From positions 1-64,000 of the forward strand of contig CACBCE010000002.1 of NCBI GenBank assembly GCA_902537665.1: DNA of 64,000 nt. The letters run 5' to 3'. The notes under the pieces are model-generated. The model searched no databases. It saw nothing but the letters and a program-made list of their open reading frames with translations, and was not told the origin of the DNA. The stretch is from an uncultured Pelagibacteraceae bacterium. Lineage in GTDB: Bacteria; Pseudomonadota; Alphaproteobacteria; Pelagibacterales; Pelagibacteraceae. The position numbers and the translations under genes were made by a program. This document shows positions 1 to 9,512 of this stretch, one piece after another; positions within the stretch are counted from its first letter, which is position 1; every line of letters starts with the position of its first letter.

Positions 1-2
1 AA

Positions 3-101
3 TACGATAAAGCTAAAACTGACAAATGTCATACGTTTGTTGAAGCTTTAGTTCCTAATGGAGCTGAAAGAGTAAAAAAAGTAGTTCAAACTTTATATTA
101 A
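3..101 (+). CDS. C-terminal end of a truncated small hypothetical protein (…YDKAKTDKCHTFVEALVPNGAERVKKVVQTLY*)
   Basis: Open frame from window start to TAA at 99-101, followed by AAGGAG and the next start codon; same spacing style as the following small genes. Confidence 0.6.
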   Translation, partial: YDKAKTDKCHTFVEALVPNGAERVKKVVQTLY

Positions 102-114
102 TCAAGGAGATAAA

Positions 115-405
115 ATGGAAAAAGAAATGTTAGTTCATCTTAAACTTAAAGAGGGTAAATTAGAAACTTTCATGGGTTGGATGCAATCAGATGAAGGTAT
201 GAGTGTCAGAAAAAGCGTTGCCTATCCTGAAAAAACTGTTGGGGCTATGATACCAGATAAAAGTGGGATGTTATTTAAAGTTAGTGTTCATAATGAAGCT
301 GGAATGAAAGAATTTGTAACTGGTAATAATCCTACTGCAAAAGCTATCTACGCAGAGTGTGTAGAGAGTGCTCAGTTATTTGAGCTTTCTAAAATAAATC
401 TATAA
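115..405 (+). CDS. Small hypothetical protein (96 aa), possible dimeric alpha/beta-barrel type
   Basis: ORF with upstream AAGGAG; co-directional tightly spaced gene run. Confidence 0.75.
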   Translation: MEKEMLVHLKLKEGKLETFMGWMQSDEGMSVRKSVAYPEKTVGAMIPDKSGMLFKVSVHNEAGMKEFVTGNNPTAKAIYAECVESAQLFELSKINL

Positions 406-415
406 AGGAGAAAAT

Positions 416-703
416 ATGAAAAACTACATGGTAACTCACACTTTCAAATCGAAAGAGATGAAAGCAAAATTTAGTGAAACAGTAGCTTCAATGAAAATGG
501 AAGATATTGTTAAATCAATGACAAGTGATAACGCAGCATGCCAAATGACTTGGAACACTCCAGGTGATACAATGCAAATGTTTTGCTGGTGGAAAGCTAA
601 CAGTGAAGCGGATATCAAAAATCAATTAGGTCAAATGAATGATTTCTTTGAACCTCATAAATTTATTGAGTGTACTGACCAAGTAATGGACTATAACGCT
701 TAA
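416..703 (+). CDS. Small hypothetical protein (95 aa)
   Basis: ORF with upstream AAAGGAG; tightly spaced in run. Confidence 0.75.
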   Translation: MKNYMVTHTFKSKEMKAKFSETVASMKMEDIVKSMTSDNAACQMTWNTPGDTMQMFCWWKANSEADIKNQLGQMNDFFEPHKFIECTDQVMDYNA

Positions 704-714
704 AAGGCAAATTT

Positions 715-1029
715 ATGAAAGCAATCTATACAAGAACTATCGGAGTTTATGATGATAAACTTGGTGAGGCTATGGAAATCTCTAAAGGCTTGGCAAAAGT
801 TAGAAAAAAACATTATCCAGATCATGAAGTTTACTTTTCATTTCAAATTGGTGGAAACCCAAGGACGGTAAGAGAAACACTTGTGGGCGAACAGTTTACT
901 GATAAAGCGTTTGAAAATGATACAAACATGTCAGCTGATCCTGAATTTATTGAACTTCAGAAAAAAATGAAGGGTGTTTTTAAAGAAGGTACAATTCAGG
1001 ATGAAATGAGAATGGTTTTTAACGATTAG
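715..1029 (+). CDS. Small hypothetical protein (104 aa)
   Basis: ORF in co-directional run, 11 nt after previous stop. Confidence 0.75.
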   Translation: MKAIYTRTIGVYDDKLGEAMEISKGLAKVRKKHYPDHEVYFSFQIGGNPRTVRETLVGEQFTDKAFENDTNMSADPEFIELQKKMKGVFKEGTIQDEMRMVFND

Positions 1030-1037
1030 GAGACAAA

Positions 1038-1454
1038 ATGTTAGAAAAATTTAATGGGATATTTTATTTAATAATTTATTTAGTTCATTTTATTGGAGTT
1101 GGTGTTTACGCATTTCAAACTATTTTTGGCACTAAAAGTTTTATGGAAAGATTTGGTATTGATCCAAGTGGAGCAATAATGATTAGAATGGCAGGAGCAT
1201 TTATGCTTGCTGTATTTTTAATGTCAATCTATGTAGGTTTTATAAGGCCTGGAGGTTTGGAAAATACATGGGGATTCTTAAATTTAGTTTTTATAAATAA
1301 TCTATGTATTTTTTTATGTAATTTTTATTCTATTAAAATAAATAAAACAGGTGTGAATGAAAAAACTACAAACGAGGGTGTTATTGCACCGTTTGTATTT
1401 ACAATTATGAGTGCAATTTTAATCTACGGTTTAGCTGATAAAATTTACACTTAA
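1038..1454 (+). CDS. Small membrane protein (138 aa, about 4 hydrophobic segments)
   Basis: ORF with upstream TAGGAG; hydrophobic segments visible in translation. Confidence 0.75.
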   Translation: MLEKFNGIFYLIIYLVHFIGVGVYAFQTIFGTKSFMERFGIDPSGAIMIRMAGAFMLAVFLMSIYVGFIRPGGLENTWGFLNLVFINNLCIFLCNFYSIKINKTGVNEKTTNEGVIAPFVFTIMSAILIYGLADKIYT

Positions 1455-1741
1455 TGTCTGGGTTTGCGATATTCAACATAGAGGTAAAAAAACCTGATGA
1501 ATATAAAGAGTACGTAGAAAAAGTGAGACCGATTGCTGAAAAATTTGGTGGAGAATATATTGTCAGAGGTGGTGAAACAAAAGTATTAGAAGGAACTTGG
1601 GCATATCCTAGAACAGTTGTTATTAAATTTCCAAGTTATGAAAAAGCTTTAGAGTGGTATAACTCTGATGAATACAAACCAATTAAACAAATCCGTTTAG
1701 AAAACTCAATTGGTAACGGAATAATAATTAAAGGAGTATAA
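1454..1741 (+). CDS. DUF1330 family protein
   Basis: FAIFNIEVKKPDEYKEYVEKVRPIAEKFGGEYIVRGGE…VVIKFPSYEKALEWYNSDEYKPIKQIR is typical DUF1330. Confidence 0.85.
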   Translation: MSGFAIFNIEVKKPDEYKEYVEKVRPIAEKFGGEYIVRGGETKVLEGTWAYPRTVVIKFPSYEKALEWYNSDEYKPIKQIRLENSIGNGIIIKGV

Positions 1742-1742
1742 A

Positions 1743-2063
1743 ATGTCGATATTAAAAAGATATACTGATGCAATAGATAAAAAAGATGAGGCAACTATGA
1801 ATGAACTTTTGCATGATGATTTTAAATTCACAATGCATAAATCTGGAAATTCTTTAGGAAAAGCTGATGTTATAAAGTGGGCAATGAGTGGAGATATAAA
1901 TCAAGATAAAACTAGAGTTGTATATGAAAATGATGAGGTGGGTGTACACCATTCTTTTGTTACATTTAATGACGGAAATGTTGCAGCTGTAATGGCTGTT
2001 TATAGATATAAAGATGGAAAAATTGTTAGTTTAGAAACTGGCGCCACTCCAATGTCTAAATAA
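1743..2063 (+). CDS. SnoaL-like/NTF2-fold small protein
   Basis: Pattern of LKRYTDAIDKKDEATMNELLHDDFKF…YRYKDGKIVSLE. Confidence 0.65.
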   Translation: MSILKRYTDAIDKKDEATMNELLHDDFKFTMHKSGNSLGKADVIKWAMSGDINQDKTRVVYENDEVGVHHSFVTFNDGNVAAVMAVYRYKDGKIVSLETGATPMSK

Positions 2064-2612
2064 GTGAAAAAAATTTCATTCATTTTTATTTTTTTCTTAT
2101 TTTCATCATCTTTATTAGCTGATGATAATAAAAAAGAAATTGATAAATTATTTGTTCAATTAAAAAGTGCTGTAAATTTTGAAAATTCAAAAAAAATAGA
2201 GAATAAAATTTGGGATCTTTGGACTACTCACCCAACTAAAAATAATTTAACAAAGTTATTAGCTGATGGGTCATCTGCAATGATGAATAATAAACTTGAT
2301 GCTGCATATGATAAATTTACTGAAGTAATTGAGCTTGATCCTAATTGGGCTGAAGCTTGGAATAAAAGAGCAACAGTATTATATTTAATGGGTAAATACG
2401 AGCTATCACAAGCTGATATTGACAAGGTACTTAAGTTAGAAAAAAGACATTTCGGTGCACTAACAGGCCAAGGTTTAGTTCAAACAGCTTTAAAAAACTA
2501 TCAAAAAGCTATTGATAGTTACATTGAAGCTCATAAAGTTCATCCGTTTATGAAGTCTCCTATGATTATGATGGAGAAGCTTCAAATTGAATTGCAGAAA
2601 CAAAGTATTTAA
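2064..2612 (+). CDS. TPR-repeat protein with N-terminal signal peptide (GTG start)
   Basis: Signal-like N-terminus; AYDKFTEVIELDPNWAEAWNKRATVLYLMGKYELSQADIDKVLKLEKRHFGALTGQGLVQ TPR pattern. Confidence 0.8.
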   Translation: MKKISFIFIFFLFSSSLLADDNKKEIDKLFVQLKSAVNFENSKKIENKIWDLWTTHPTKNNLTKLLADGSSAMMNNKLDAAYDKFTEVIELDPNWAEAWNKRATVLYLMGKYELSQADIDKVLKLEKRHFGALTGQGLVQTALKNYQKAIDSYIEAHKVHPFMKSPMIMMEKLQIELQKQSI

Positions 2613-2614
2613 AA

Positions 2615-2836
2615 ATGTTTCCAAAAAAATATTCTAATCTTTTATTTATATTAGTTATGGGATTTGGGATGAGTCTTTTAATGACACTAATAATTACTTA
2701 TATAAATACTGGAATGGATAATGAGTATGTCGACCGTTTTTTTAAAGCATGGTCAATAAGTCTTCCAATTGCAATTATTGCTGCTCTTCTTGTGGGTCCT
2801 CCGATTAAAAAATTTGTAGATAAAATTACCAAATAA
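2615..2836 (+). CDS. DUF2798-like two-TM membrane protein
   Basis: 73 aa, two TM segments, pattern resembling DUF2798. Confidence 0.55.
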   Translation: MFPKKYSNLLFILVMGFGMSLLMTLIITYINTGMDNEYVDRFFKAWSISLPIAIIAALLVGPPIKKFVDKITK

Positions 2837-2851
2837 GAATATCTTTTATTT

Positions 2852-3187
2852 GTGAGTAACGTTATAGCTTTTCTAATTCTTATCCTTGCTGTTATATTAG
2901 GAACTGCAGCAAATAGTTTTGCAAAAAGTGCAAATGGTTTCACATTATTAGTTCCCAGTCTAATTACTGCGATTACAATAATTGGTTGCATGTTTACTCT
3001 TTCAATAGTGATGAAAACTATACCTGTTGGTATCACCTATGCATCTTTTGCTGGTTTATGCATTGTAGCGACTTCAATTGTTGGAATATATAAATTCAAT
3101 CAAGTACCTGATCTATTCACAATCATTGGTTTGATATTAATTATATCAGGAGTTTTAATTGTTAATCTGCTGGGTAAAACAGGATAA
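2852..3187 (+). CDS. Small multidrug resistance (SMR)/EmrE-like transporter, GTG start
   Basis: 111 aa, 4 TM; paralogous to next ORF; SMR-like architecture. Confidence 0.8.
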   Translation: MSNVIAFLILILAVILGTAANSFAKSANGFTLLVPSLITAITIIGCMFTLSIVMKTIPVGITYASFAGLCIVATSIVGIYKFNQVPDLFTIIGLILIISGVLIVNLLGKTG

Positions 3188-3190
3188 TTT

Positions 3191-3526
3191 ATGGCAAATT
3201 TATCTGGTTATATCTTTTTAGCTTTAGCGATCCTTCTTGGAATAACTTCAAATGGTTTTTTAAAATCAACTAATGGATTTACAATAATTGGGCCAACTAT
3301 TTTTTGTATCATATCTATAGTTGCTTGTATTTTTTGTTTATCTAAAGCTATGAATATTATCCCAGTTGGTTTTACATACGCAACATATGGAGGTTTAACG
3401 ATTACTGCAGTAACACTCTTTGGTGTTTTTAAATATCAGCAAATTCCAAACCTTTATGGGATTATTGGAATAAGTTTAATAATTATTGGTGTAATTCTTT
3501 TAAATACTTTGGGTAAAACTAGCTAG
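3191..3526 (+). CDS. Small multidrug resistance (SMR)/EmrE-like transporter
   Basis: 111 aa, 4 TM; tandem paralog of 2852-3187. Confidence 0.8.
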   Translation: MANLSGYIFLALAILLGITSNGFLKSTNGFTIIGPTIFCIISIVACIFCLSKAMNIIPVGFTYATYGGLTITAVTLFGVFKYQQIPNLYGIIGISLIIIGVILLNTLGKTS

Positions 3527-4322
3527 AAACTGGTTTTAAAATTTTAAGCATTTTTTTATGTAAATTATTATTAGCTGAGCAAATAATATTTCCAGCTTTC
3601 TTGGCATCATCATTTTTCCAAGTCGAGACAATCCCTTTTGCAGCCTCAATAATTGGTATTAAAGCATGAATATCCCAAATTTTATTTCCACATTGAATAA
3701 CAACATCAAGTTTACCCTCGGCAAAATGAGAATAACTTAAAGCATCCGAACAGGGAAATTGCATTCTTTTTAAAATTTGAGGAATTTTTTTTTGTTTATT
3801 TAATGACAGACTGCCGTGAAAAGCTGCAGACAATTTCATTTTAGAATAAGTTGCTTTTTGGTTTACAAGTATTTTCCTTTTCTTTCCATTTTCTGAAACA
3901 TACGCAGAATTAAATGAGGTATTAAAATAAAACTTTTTAAGAATTGGAAAATTAGCAAGACCTACGACTGGGTTACCTTTATAATTTAAAGATATCAAAT
4001 TACTCCAAGTTGGATTTCCTATCACAAATGATCGAGTTCCATCTATAGGATCTATAACCCATGAATAATCACTTTTAGTTTTTTTATAGCCGAATTCTTC
4101 ACCTATAATTTGGTGATTTGGAAACTTTTTTTTAATCTCATTTCTGATGAATCGTTCAAAAGCCTTGTCAGCGGTTGTTACAGGGTCATAACCGCTTCTA
4201 AGTTTATTCGATACTTTAAAGGGTTTGTTTAATTTAGAGTAATAAAATCTAGTTAATTTCTTAGCTAAACTTTCAATGAACTTTGAATAAAGTTTATAAT
4301 CTGATGATTTTAAAATTTGCAC
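3519..4322 (-). CDS. hisN: Inositol monophosphatase family protein, histidinol-phosphatase type
   Basis: IGEEFGYKK…YSWVIDPIDGTRSFVIGNPTWSNLI and IWDIHALIPIIEAAKG motifs of the IMPase family. Confidence 0.8.
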   Translation of the reverse strand: MQILKSSDYKLYSKFIESLAKKLTRFYYSKLNKPFKVSNKLRSGYDPVTTADKAFERFIRNEIKKKFPNHQIIGEEFGYKKTKSDYSWVIDPIDGTRSFVIGNPTWSNLISLNYKGNPVVGLANFPILKKFYFNTSFNSAYVSENGKKRKILVNQKATYSKMKLSAAFHGSLSLNKQKKIPQILKRMQFPCSDALSYSHFAEGKLDVVIQCGNKIWDIHALIPIIEAAKGIVSTWKNDDAKKAGNIICSANNNLHKKMLKILKPVSS

Positions 4323-4387
4323 AACGCTCTAATACTATTTTATTACTATTGATTAAAGCAAAATTTTAAATAATGATTTAAAAATAG

Positions 4388-5488
4388 ATGAAATTAGAGT
4401 TAAAAGATAACAAGGTATTTTTTGAAAATAAGGGTCATAAAAAAGAGATCCACCCATTTTGGCTTAGAGAAAGAGTTAACGGAGAAAACTTTGTTGATAA
4501 GTCTACTCAACAAAGATTATTTGACCCAACTCAATTACCAGAAAACATTCAAATCAAAGATTTGAGCTTAAATAGTAATTTTTTAGAAATTAAATTCAAT
4601 GACGGGGCTTCAACAAAAATTGCTATAGTTGATATTTTTAAAGAATTTTCAAATATGAATGATGTTAAACAAATTGAAAAAATAAAATGGGACTCCTCAT
4701 TTAAAGATCAAAATACTTTCAAATTCAAGGAAAATTTATTTGAAACTGATGAAATGTACAAAGCCTTGATTAATTTTTATCAATATGGCTTTGTAATTTT
4801 TAAAAATGTTCCAACAAAAAATAATTTTATTATAAACTTTGCAAATTCTATAGGAAGTGTGAGACGTACAAACTTTGGTGAATTCTTTAATGTAAAATCA
4901 AAACCAAATCCAAATGACTTAGCTTACACCTCTTTGCCTTTAGCACCTCATACTGATAATCCATATAGAAATCCTGTGCCATGTATTCAAATGCTTCATT
5001 GTATAGAAAATGAAGTTACGGGCGGCTTATCAACTCTAGTTGATGGGTATACTGTTTCTGAAAAACTAAAAAAAGATTTTCCAGAATATTATAAGATTTT
5101 AACAGAGGTAAAGATACGTTTTCAATTTATTGATGAAAGTGTGATATTAGAGGATTGGGCTGAAATGATACAGCTAGATGAAAATGGTAATTTCAAACAA
5201 GTACGTTTTAGTCCAAGATTAGATTTTGTGCCATTAATAGATAAAGAAAAATTAGATTTATTTTATTCTGCAAGAAAAAAAATATCTGAACTCTATAATT
5301 CAGAAAAATATAGAATAGAATTTAAACTTCTTCCTGGTGATCTGTTAATGATGGATAACTATAGATTGTTACATGGCAGAACCACTTATGATGCTAATGA
5401 GGGAAATCGTTTTCTTCAGGGATGTTATATTGATTATGATAGTACGGAGGGAAGGCTTAAACATTTAAAAAGAAAATTTAATTATTAG
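4388..5488 (+). CDS. Gamma-butyrobetaine hydroxylase-like Fe(II)/2-oxoglutarate dioxygenase (TauD/GBBH superfamily)
   Basis: N-terminal HPFWLRERV…LFDP GBBH-N-like segment; HTDNPYRNPVP (HxD), distal LLHGRT and NRFLQGCYID (Arg) motifs. Confidence 0.85.
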   Translation: MKLELKDNKVFFENKGHKKEIHPFWLRERVNGENFVDKSTQQRLFDPTQLPENIQIKDLSLNSNFLEIKFNDGASTKIAIVDIFKEFSNMNDVKQIEKIKWDSSFKDQNTFKFKENLFETDEMYKALINFYQYGFVIFKNVPTKNNFIINFANSIGSVRRTNFGEFFNVKSKPNPNDLAYTSLPLAPHTDNPYRNPVPCIQMLHCIENEVTGGLSTLVDGYTVSEKLKKDFPEYYKILTEVKIRFQFIDESVILEDWAEMIQLDENGNFKQVRFSPRLDFVPLIDKEKLDLFYSARKKISELYNSEKYRIEFKLLPGDLLMMDNYRLLHGRTTYDANEGNRFLQGCYIDYDSTEGRLKHLKRKFNY

Positions 5489-6066
5489 GATAAATTTTCT
5501 ATCTGTTTCTCTGCCTCTTTTATTGATTTTTCATAATTTAGAGACATTTGATCAGCGCTTACTACCTCTACCTTTTCTATACCAAAAAAATTTAAAATAA
5601 ACTTCAACCAGGGAGTAAGAAAATCCTCATTGCTATTTAATTTTGTTCCACCGGATGTAATTACTAAATAAGCTTTCTTATTTTTTAGTAACCCTTCTCT
5701 TCTCCCGTTGGGTTTAAATCTAAAAGTTTCCCCTACTCTTGCTGCAAGATCCGACCAGGCTTTTAACGTTGCTGGAGGTCCATAATTATAAATTGGAGCA
5801 GAAATGATTATAATATCACTTTCTTTTAATTCTTTTACAAGTGTATCTGAAAGTTTAAACATTTTTTTATGTGTCTCTGTTTGATCTTTTGGATCTATTT
5901 TCATCCCAGACTCTGTCAAATTAGATACAAAAACCATCTCGTCATTTAGATCTCTATAAATAACTTCATCCTCAGGTTTTTTAATTTTATCCAAAAGTTT
6001 TTTTGCTAAAGCTCTTGAAGTTGAACCATCTTTTCTAGCACTAGAGTCTATTTGATAAATTTTCAT
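5485..6066 (-). CDS. FMN-dependent NADH-azoreductase/flavodoxin-like quinone reductase
   Basis: IYQIDSSARKDGSTSRALAKKL…SAPIYNYGPPATLKAWSDLAARVGETF… motif. Confidence 0.85.
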   Translation of the reverse strand: MKIYQIDSSARKDGSTSRALAKKLLDKIKKPEDEVIYRDLNDEMVFVSNLTESGMKIDPKDQTETHKKMFKLSDTLVKELKESDIIIISAPIYNYGPPATLKAWSDLAARVGETFRFKPNGRREGLLKNKKAYLVITSGGTKLNSNEDFLTPWLKFILNFFGIEKVEVVSADQMSLNYEKSIKEAEKQIENLS

Positions 6067-6074
6067 AATTTAAT

Positions 6075-6782
6075 TTACCCAAAATTTTGTAAGAATGGAA
6101 AAATATTTAATAAATAATATCCCAAGGCTTGCAATTGATTGGTTAATATTAAAATACCAGTAATCAATAGAATTATTCCACCTATTTTTGACACTAAATT
6201 AATATTTTTTCTAAAATTTTTTGAAAAAATAAGGAACCTTTGTATTAAATAACCTGATAAAATAAACGGAATAGCTAATCCAATGGAGTAAAAAAATAAC
6301 AATAATATACCTTGGCTTAAACTTTCCTCAGTTGCAGCTAAAACTAGAATAGATCCTAAAATAGGTCCAATACATGGTGTCCAACCAAATGCAAATGCCA
6401 TCCCTATTAATATTGGACTAAATATACTTTTGTTAATATTTGTTTGAATTCTCTTTTCATAATTTAAAAATTTTAAATTTATTATTCCAATTATATGAAG
6501 CGATAAGACTATTATTATTAATCCTGCAACTATTCTTAATTCATAAGAATTTTCTAAAAAAATTTGTCCTAGAAAAGTTGAAGCTGCTCCAAAAGTTATA
6601 AAGACTAAAGAAAAACCAACTGTAAATAGAATAATTGGAAATAAATTGATGTTCTTTTTATCACCAAGCTCATTTATAGAGCTTCCAGAAATATAAGAAA
6701 TATAACCTGGTATGAGTGGTAAAACACATGGTGATAAAAAACTTATCAATCCTGCTCCAAATGCGATAACTAATTCAATCAT
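6075..6782 (-). CDS. ccdA: Cytochrome c biogenesis transmembrane protein CcdA/DsbD-like
   Basis: GLISFLSPCVLPLIPGYISYISG and GWTPCIGPILGSIL motifs. Confidence 0.9.
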   Translation of the reverse strand: MIELVIAFGAGLISFLSPCVLPLIPGYISYISGSSINELGDKKNINLFPIILFTVGFSLVFITFGAASTFLGQIFLENSYELRIVAGLIIIVLSLHIIGIINLKFLNYEKRIQTNINKSIFSPILIGMAFAFGWTPCIGPILGSILVLAATEESLSQGILLLFFYSIGLAIPFILSGYLIQRFLIFSKNFRKNINLVSKIGGIILLITGILILTNQLQALGYYLLNIFPFLQNFG

Positions 6783-7630
6783 TATTTTTCTTTAACAACT
6801 TTCAATTTTTGTTCACCAAGATTATCTACTCTTAAAATCATTTCATCACCATCTTTTAAATAATCAGGTGGTGTCATCCCCATTCCTACTCCAGCAGGTG
6901 TACCTGTTGTTATAATATCCCCTGGCATAAGAGTTATAAATTGACTGATATGTGAAATTAAGAAATTAAAATTAAAAATCATTAAACTGGTATTTCCAGT
7001 TTGTCTTCTTTTTCCATTAAGATCTAATGATAAATTTAAATTAAATAAATTATCAATTTCATCTTTTGTAACCAAATAGGGACCCAACGGACCAAAAGTA
7101 TCTCCAGATTTTCCTTTTACCCATTGACCACCTCTATCTTTTTGCCATTCTCTTTCACTTATATCGTTACAAATACAATAACCTAATACATGTTTTTGAG
7201 CTTCATCCTCTTTAACGTATTTAGCTTTACTTCCAATAACCATTGCAATTTCAACTTCGTGATCTAAAGACTTTGAATTTTTTGGTATTACAATATTATC
7301 ATTTGGGCCAACAATACAATTTGGGGATTTATTAAAAACAATTGGCTCTTTTGGAGCATCAGAATTTGTTTCCTCGGCATGAGCCTTATAATTTAAACCT
7401 ATTGCAATAAAATTTGCTGGTTTTATTACACAAGGTCCAATTCTTTTGGTGCTTTCAATCAATGGAAAAGAATTTAAATCTAGCTTTTTTATTTTATCTA
7501 AATTTTCAAAATTCAAATTCTCCGGTGTAAAATCTTTTAAAATATTTGATAAATTTCGAAAATTATTTTGATTGTCAATAATTGCGGGTATTTCTTTACC
7601 ATGCTCACCAACCCTTAAAAGTTTCATCAA
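6782..7630 (-). CDS. Fumarylacetoacetate hydrolase family protein
   Basis: IGLNYKAHAEE…EPIVFNKSPN…LDHEVEIAMVIG…TGTPAGVGMGMTPP motifs. Confidence 0.9.
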   Translation of the reverse strand: MMKLLRVGEHGKEIPAIIDNQNNFRNLSNILKDFTPENLNFENLDKIKKLDLNSFPLIESTKRIGPCVIKPANFIAIGLNYKAHAEETNSDAPKEPIVFNKSPNCIVGPNDNIVIPKNSKSLDHEVEIAMVIGSKAKYVKEDEAQKHVLGYCICNDISEREWQKDRGGQWVKGKSGDTFGPLGPYLVTKDEIDNLFNLNLSLDLNGKRRQTGNTSLMIFNFNFLISHISQFITLMPGDIITTGTPAGVGMGMTPPDYLKDGDEMILRVDNLGEQKLKVVKEK

Positions 7631-9073
7631 TTAACCTTTAATACCAAGATGAGTATATTTAATGTTTAGATAATCTTTTATTGCCATTGACCCACCTTCA
7701 CGTCCATAACCACTTTGTTTAATTCCCCCAAAAGGTGCTTCTGCAATAGCTACCATAGGTGTGTTAACAGCGACTGAACCTGTTTCTAATTGTTCTGACG
7801 CAAGATGTGCTGTCTCCATTGAGTTGGTGCATACATAACTACACAAACCAAGCTCATGATTATTAGCTCTTTTAATTACATCATCAAAAGATTTGAATGA
7901 TAACATTGGAACCAATGGCCCAAAAGGCTCTTGTTTCATTATCGTAAAATCATCTTTTACGTCATCAAATATTGTAGGTTCATAATAAAAACCCTTATTA
8001 AACCCAGAGGGTCTTTTTCCACCTAGTAAAACTTTTGCACCTTCTTCTTTAGTTTTTTCAACTAATTCCTCTATTTCGTTTAGCCTCTTTTTTGTGGTTA
8101 ATGGACCTAATTGAGTTGAAGGATCCATACCGTCACCTATTTTCAATTTTTTTGTTTTCTCGATAAATAAATTTACAAATTCATCCTTTTTTCTCTCGTG
8201 AATATAAAATCTGTTAGGCGATATACAAACTTGACCATTGTTTCTAAATTTAGCAGCAATTGCCATATCAGCTGCTTTTTTAATGTCAGCATCATCAAAT
8301 ACAATAAAAGGTGAATGACCTGACAACTCCATTGTTACTCTTTGAACTTTATCTGCAGCTTGTTTCAATATTAGCTTTCCAACTCTAGATGACCCAGTTA
8401 TAGAAATTTTTTTAACTATATCTGAAGCTATCAATTGTTGAGCGATACTTGGTGGATCACCTGATAAAAGATTCACTACACCTGGTGGAACACCACATTC
8501 TCTACATATATCAACCATCTCCATTACAATTCCTGGAGTTATTACATCGGGTTTAACTATAACAGAACAACCAGCTGCTAATGCAGTTGAAATTTTTCTA
8601 GCAGATAATACTGCAGGAAAATTCCAAGGTGTTAATGCTGCAACAACACCAACTGGTTGATAATAAACATGTACTCTTGTATCCTCAAATCTACTTTCCA
8701 CAGTTTGTCCATAAATTCTTTTTGTTTCTTCAGCATTCCATTCAAAAATATCTGCAGCACCTCCTACTTCACCTTTGGCTTCCGCAAAAGGTTTTCCAAC
8801 TTCTAGTGTCATCCATTTAGCAAGTACATCTTGTTTCTCTCTCATTTTGTCTGCTATTCTTCTGATGATATAAGATCTTTGCCAAGGAGCAGTTTTTTTC
8901 CAAACTTCTAATCCTTTATCAGCTGACTTTAATGCTCTCTCAACATCGTCAGATGTAGCTTTAGAGGCTTTTCCCAAAACTTCTTCATTTGCAGGATTAA
9001 TTACTTCGTAAGTACCTCCATCTGATGATTGTTGCCATTTACCATCAATAAATTGACCATATTTTTCGTACAT
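7631..9073 (-). CDS. NAD(P)-dependent aldehyde dehydrogenase (succinate-semialdehyde dehydrogenase-like)
   Basis: LTPWNFPAVLSARK, VTMELSGHSPFIVFDDAD, NNGQVCISPNRF, QEPFGPLVPM. Confidence 0.9.
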   Translation of the reverse strand: MYEKYGQFIDGKWQQSSDGGTYEVINPANEEVLGKASKATSDDVERALKSADKGLEVWKKTAPWQRSYIIRRIADKMREKQDVLAKWMTLEVGKPFAEAKGEVGGAADIFEWNAEETKRIYGQTVESRFEDTRVHVYYQPVGVVAALTPWNFPAVLSARKISTALAAGCSVIVKPDVITPGIVMEMVDICRECGVPPGVVNLLSGDPPSIAQQLIASDIVKKISITGSSRVGKLILKQAADKVQRVTMELSGHSPFIVFDDADIKKAADMAIAAKFRNNGQVCISPNRFYIHERKKDEFVNLFIEKTKKLKIGDGMDPSTQLGPLTTKKRLNEIEELVEKTKEEGAKVLLGGKRPSGFNKGFYYEPTIFDDVKDDFTIMKQEPFGPLVPMLSFKSFDDVIKRANNHELGLCSYVCTNSMETAHLASEQLETGSVAVNTPMVAIAEAPFGGIKQSGYGREGGSMAIKDYLNIKYTHLGIKG

Positions 9074-9177
9074 ATGTTTAACTTAGCATTACTGTAGGTT
9101 GTGTCTACTGTGTAATTTTTGCCATTAAAAAATTTGTTTATCAATGTTAGCATATGAAATTAACAAAAGGAGACTCT

Positions 9178-9501
9178 ATGGCAAAATTTTATGCTTTAGG
9201 AAATTATACTACACAAGGCTTCCAAGGATTCTGTAAAGATCCTGGATCAGACAGATCAAAGGCTGCTCAAATTGCTGCAGAGGCGGTAGGTGCAAAGATG
9301 GTATCATTTTGTGGATTAAGAGGTGCTTATGATTTTATGGCTGTGTTTGAAGGTAGCTTTGAACAAGGTGCTGGAATTAAAATGGCAACTGAAGCAAGTG
9401 GAACTCTATGTAATCTTGTGATTTTAGAAGAAACTAATCTAAATGATATTGCTGCTCACGCAGCTAAGATTGCACAAAAGTACAAAGGTGTAGGACAATA
9501 A
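9178..9501 (+). CDS. GYD-domain small protein (track start 9154; ATG at 9178 preferred)
   Basis: GYD-like pattern MAKFYALGNYTTQGFQGF…; AAAGGAG lies upstream of 9178 ATG, supporting the shorter start. Confidence 0.75.
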   Translation: MAKFYALGNYTTQGFQGFCKDPGSDRSKAAQIAAEAVGAKMVSFCGLRGAYDFMAVFEGSFEQGAGIKMATEASGTLCNLVILEETNLNDIAAHAAKIAQKYKGVGQ

Positions 9502-9512
9502 TCTAAATTCAT

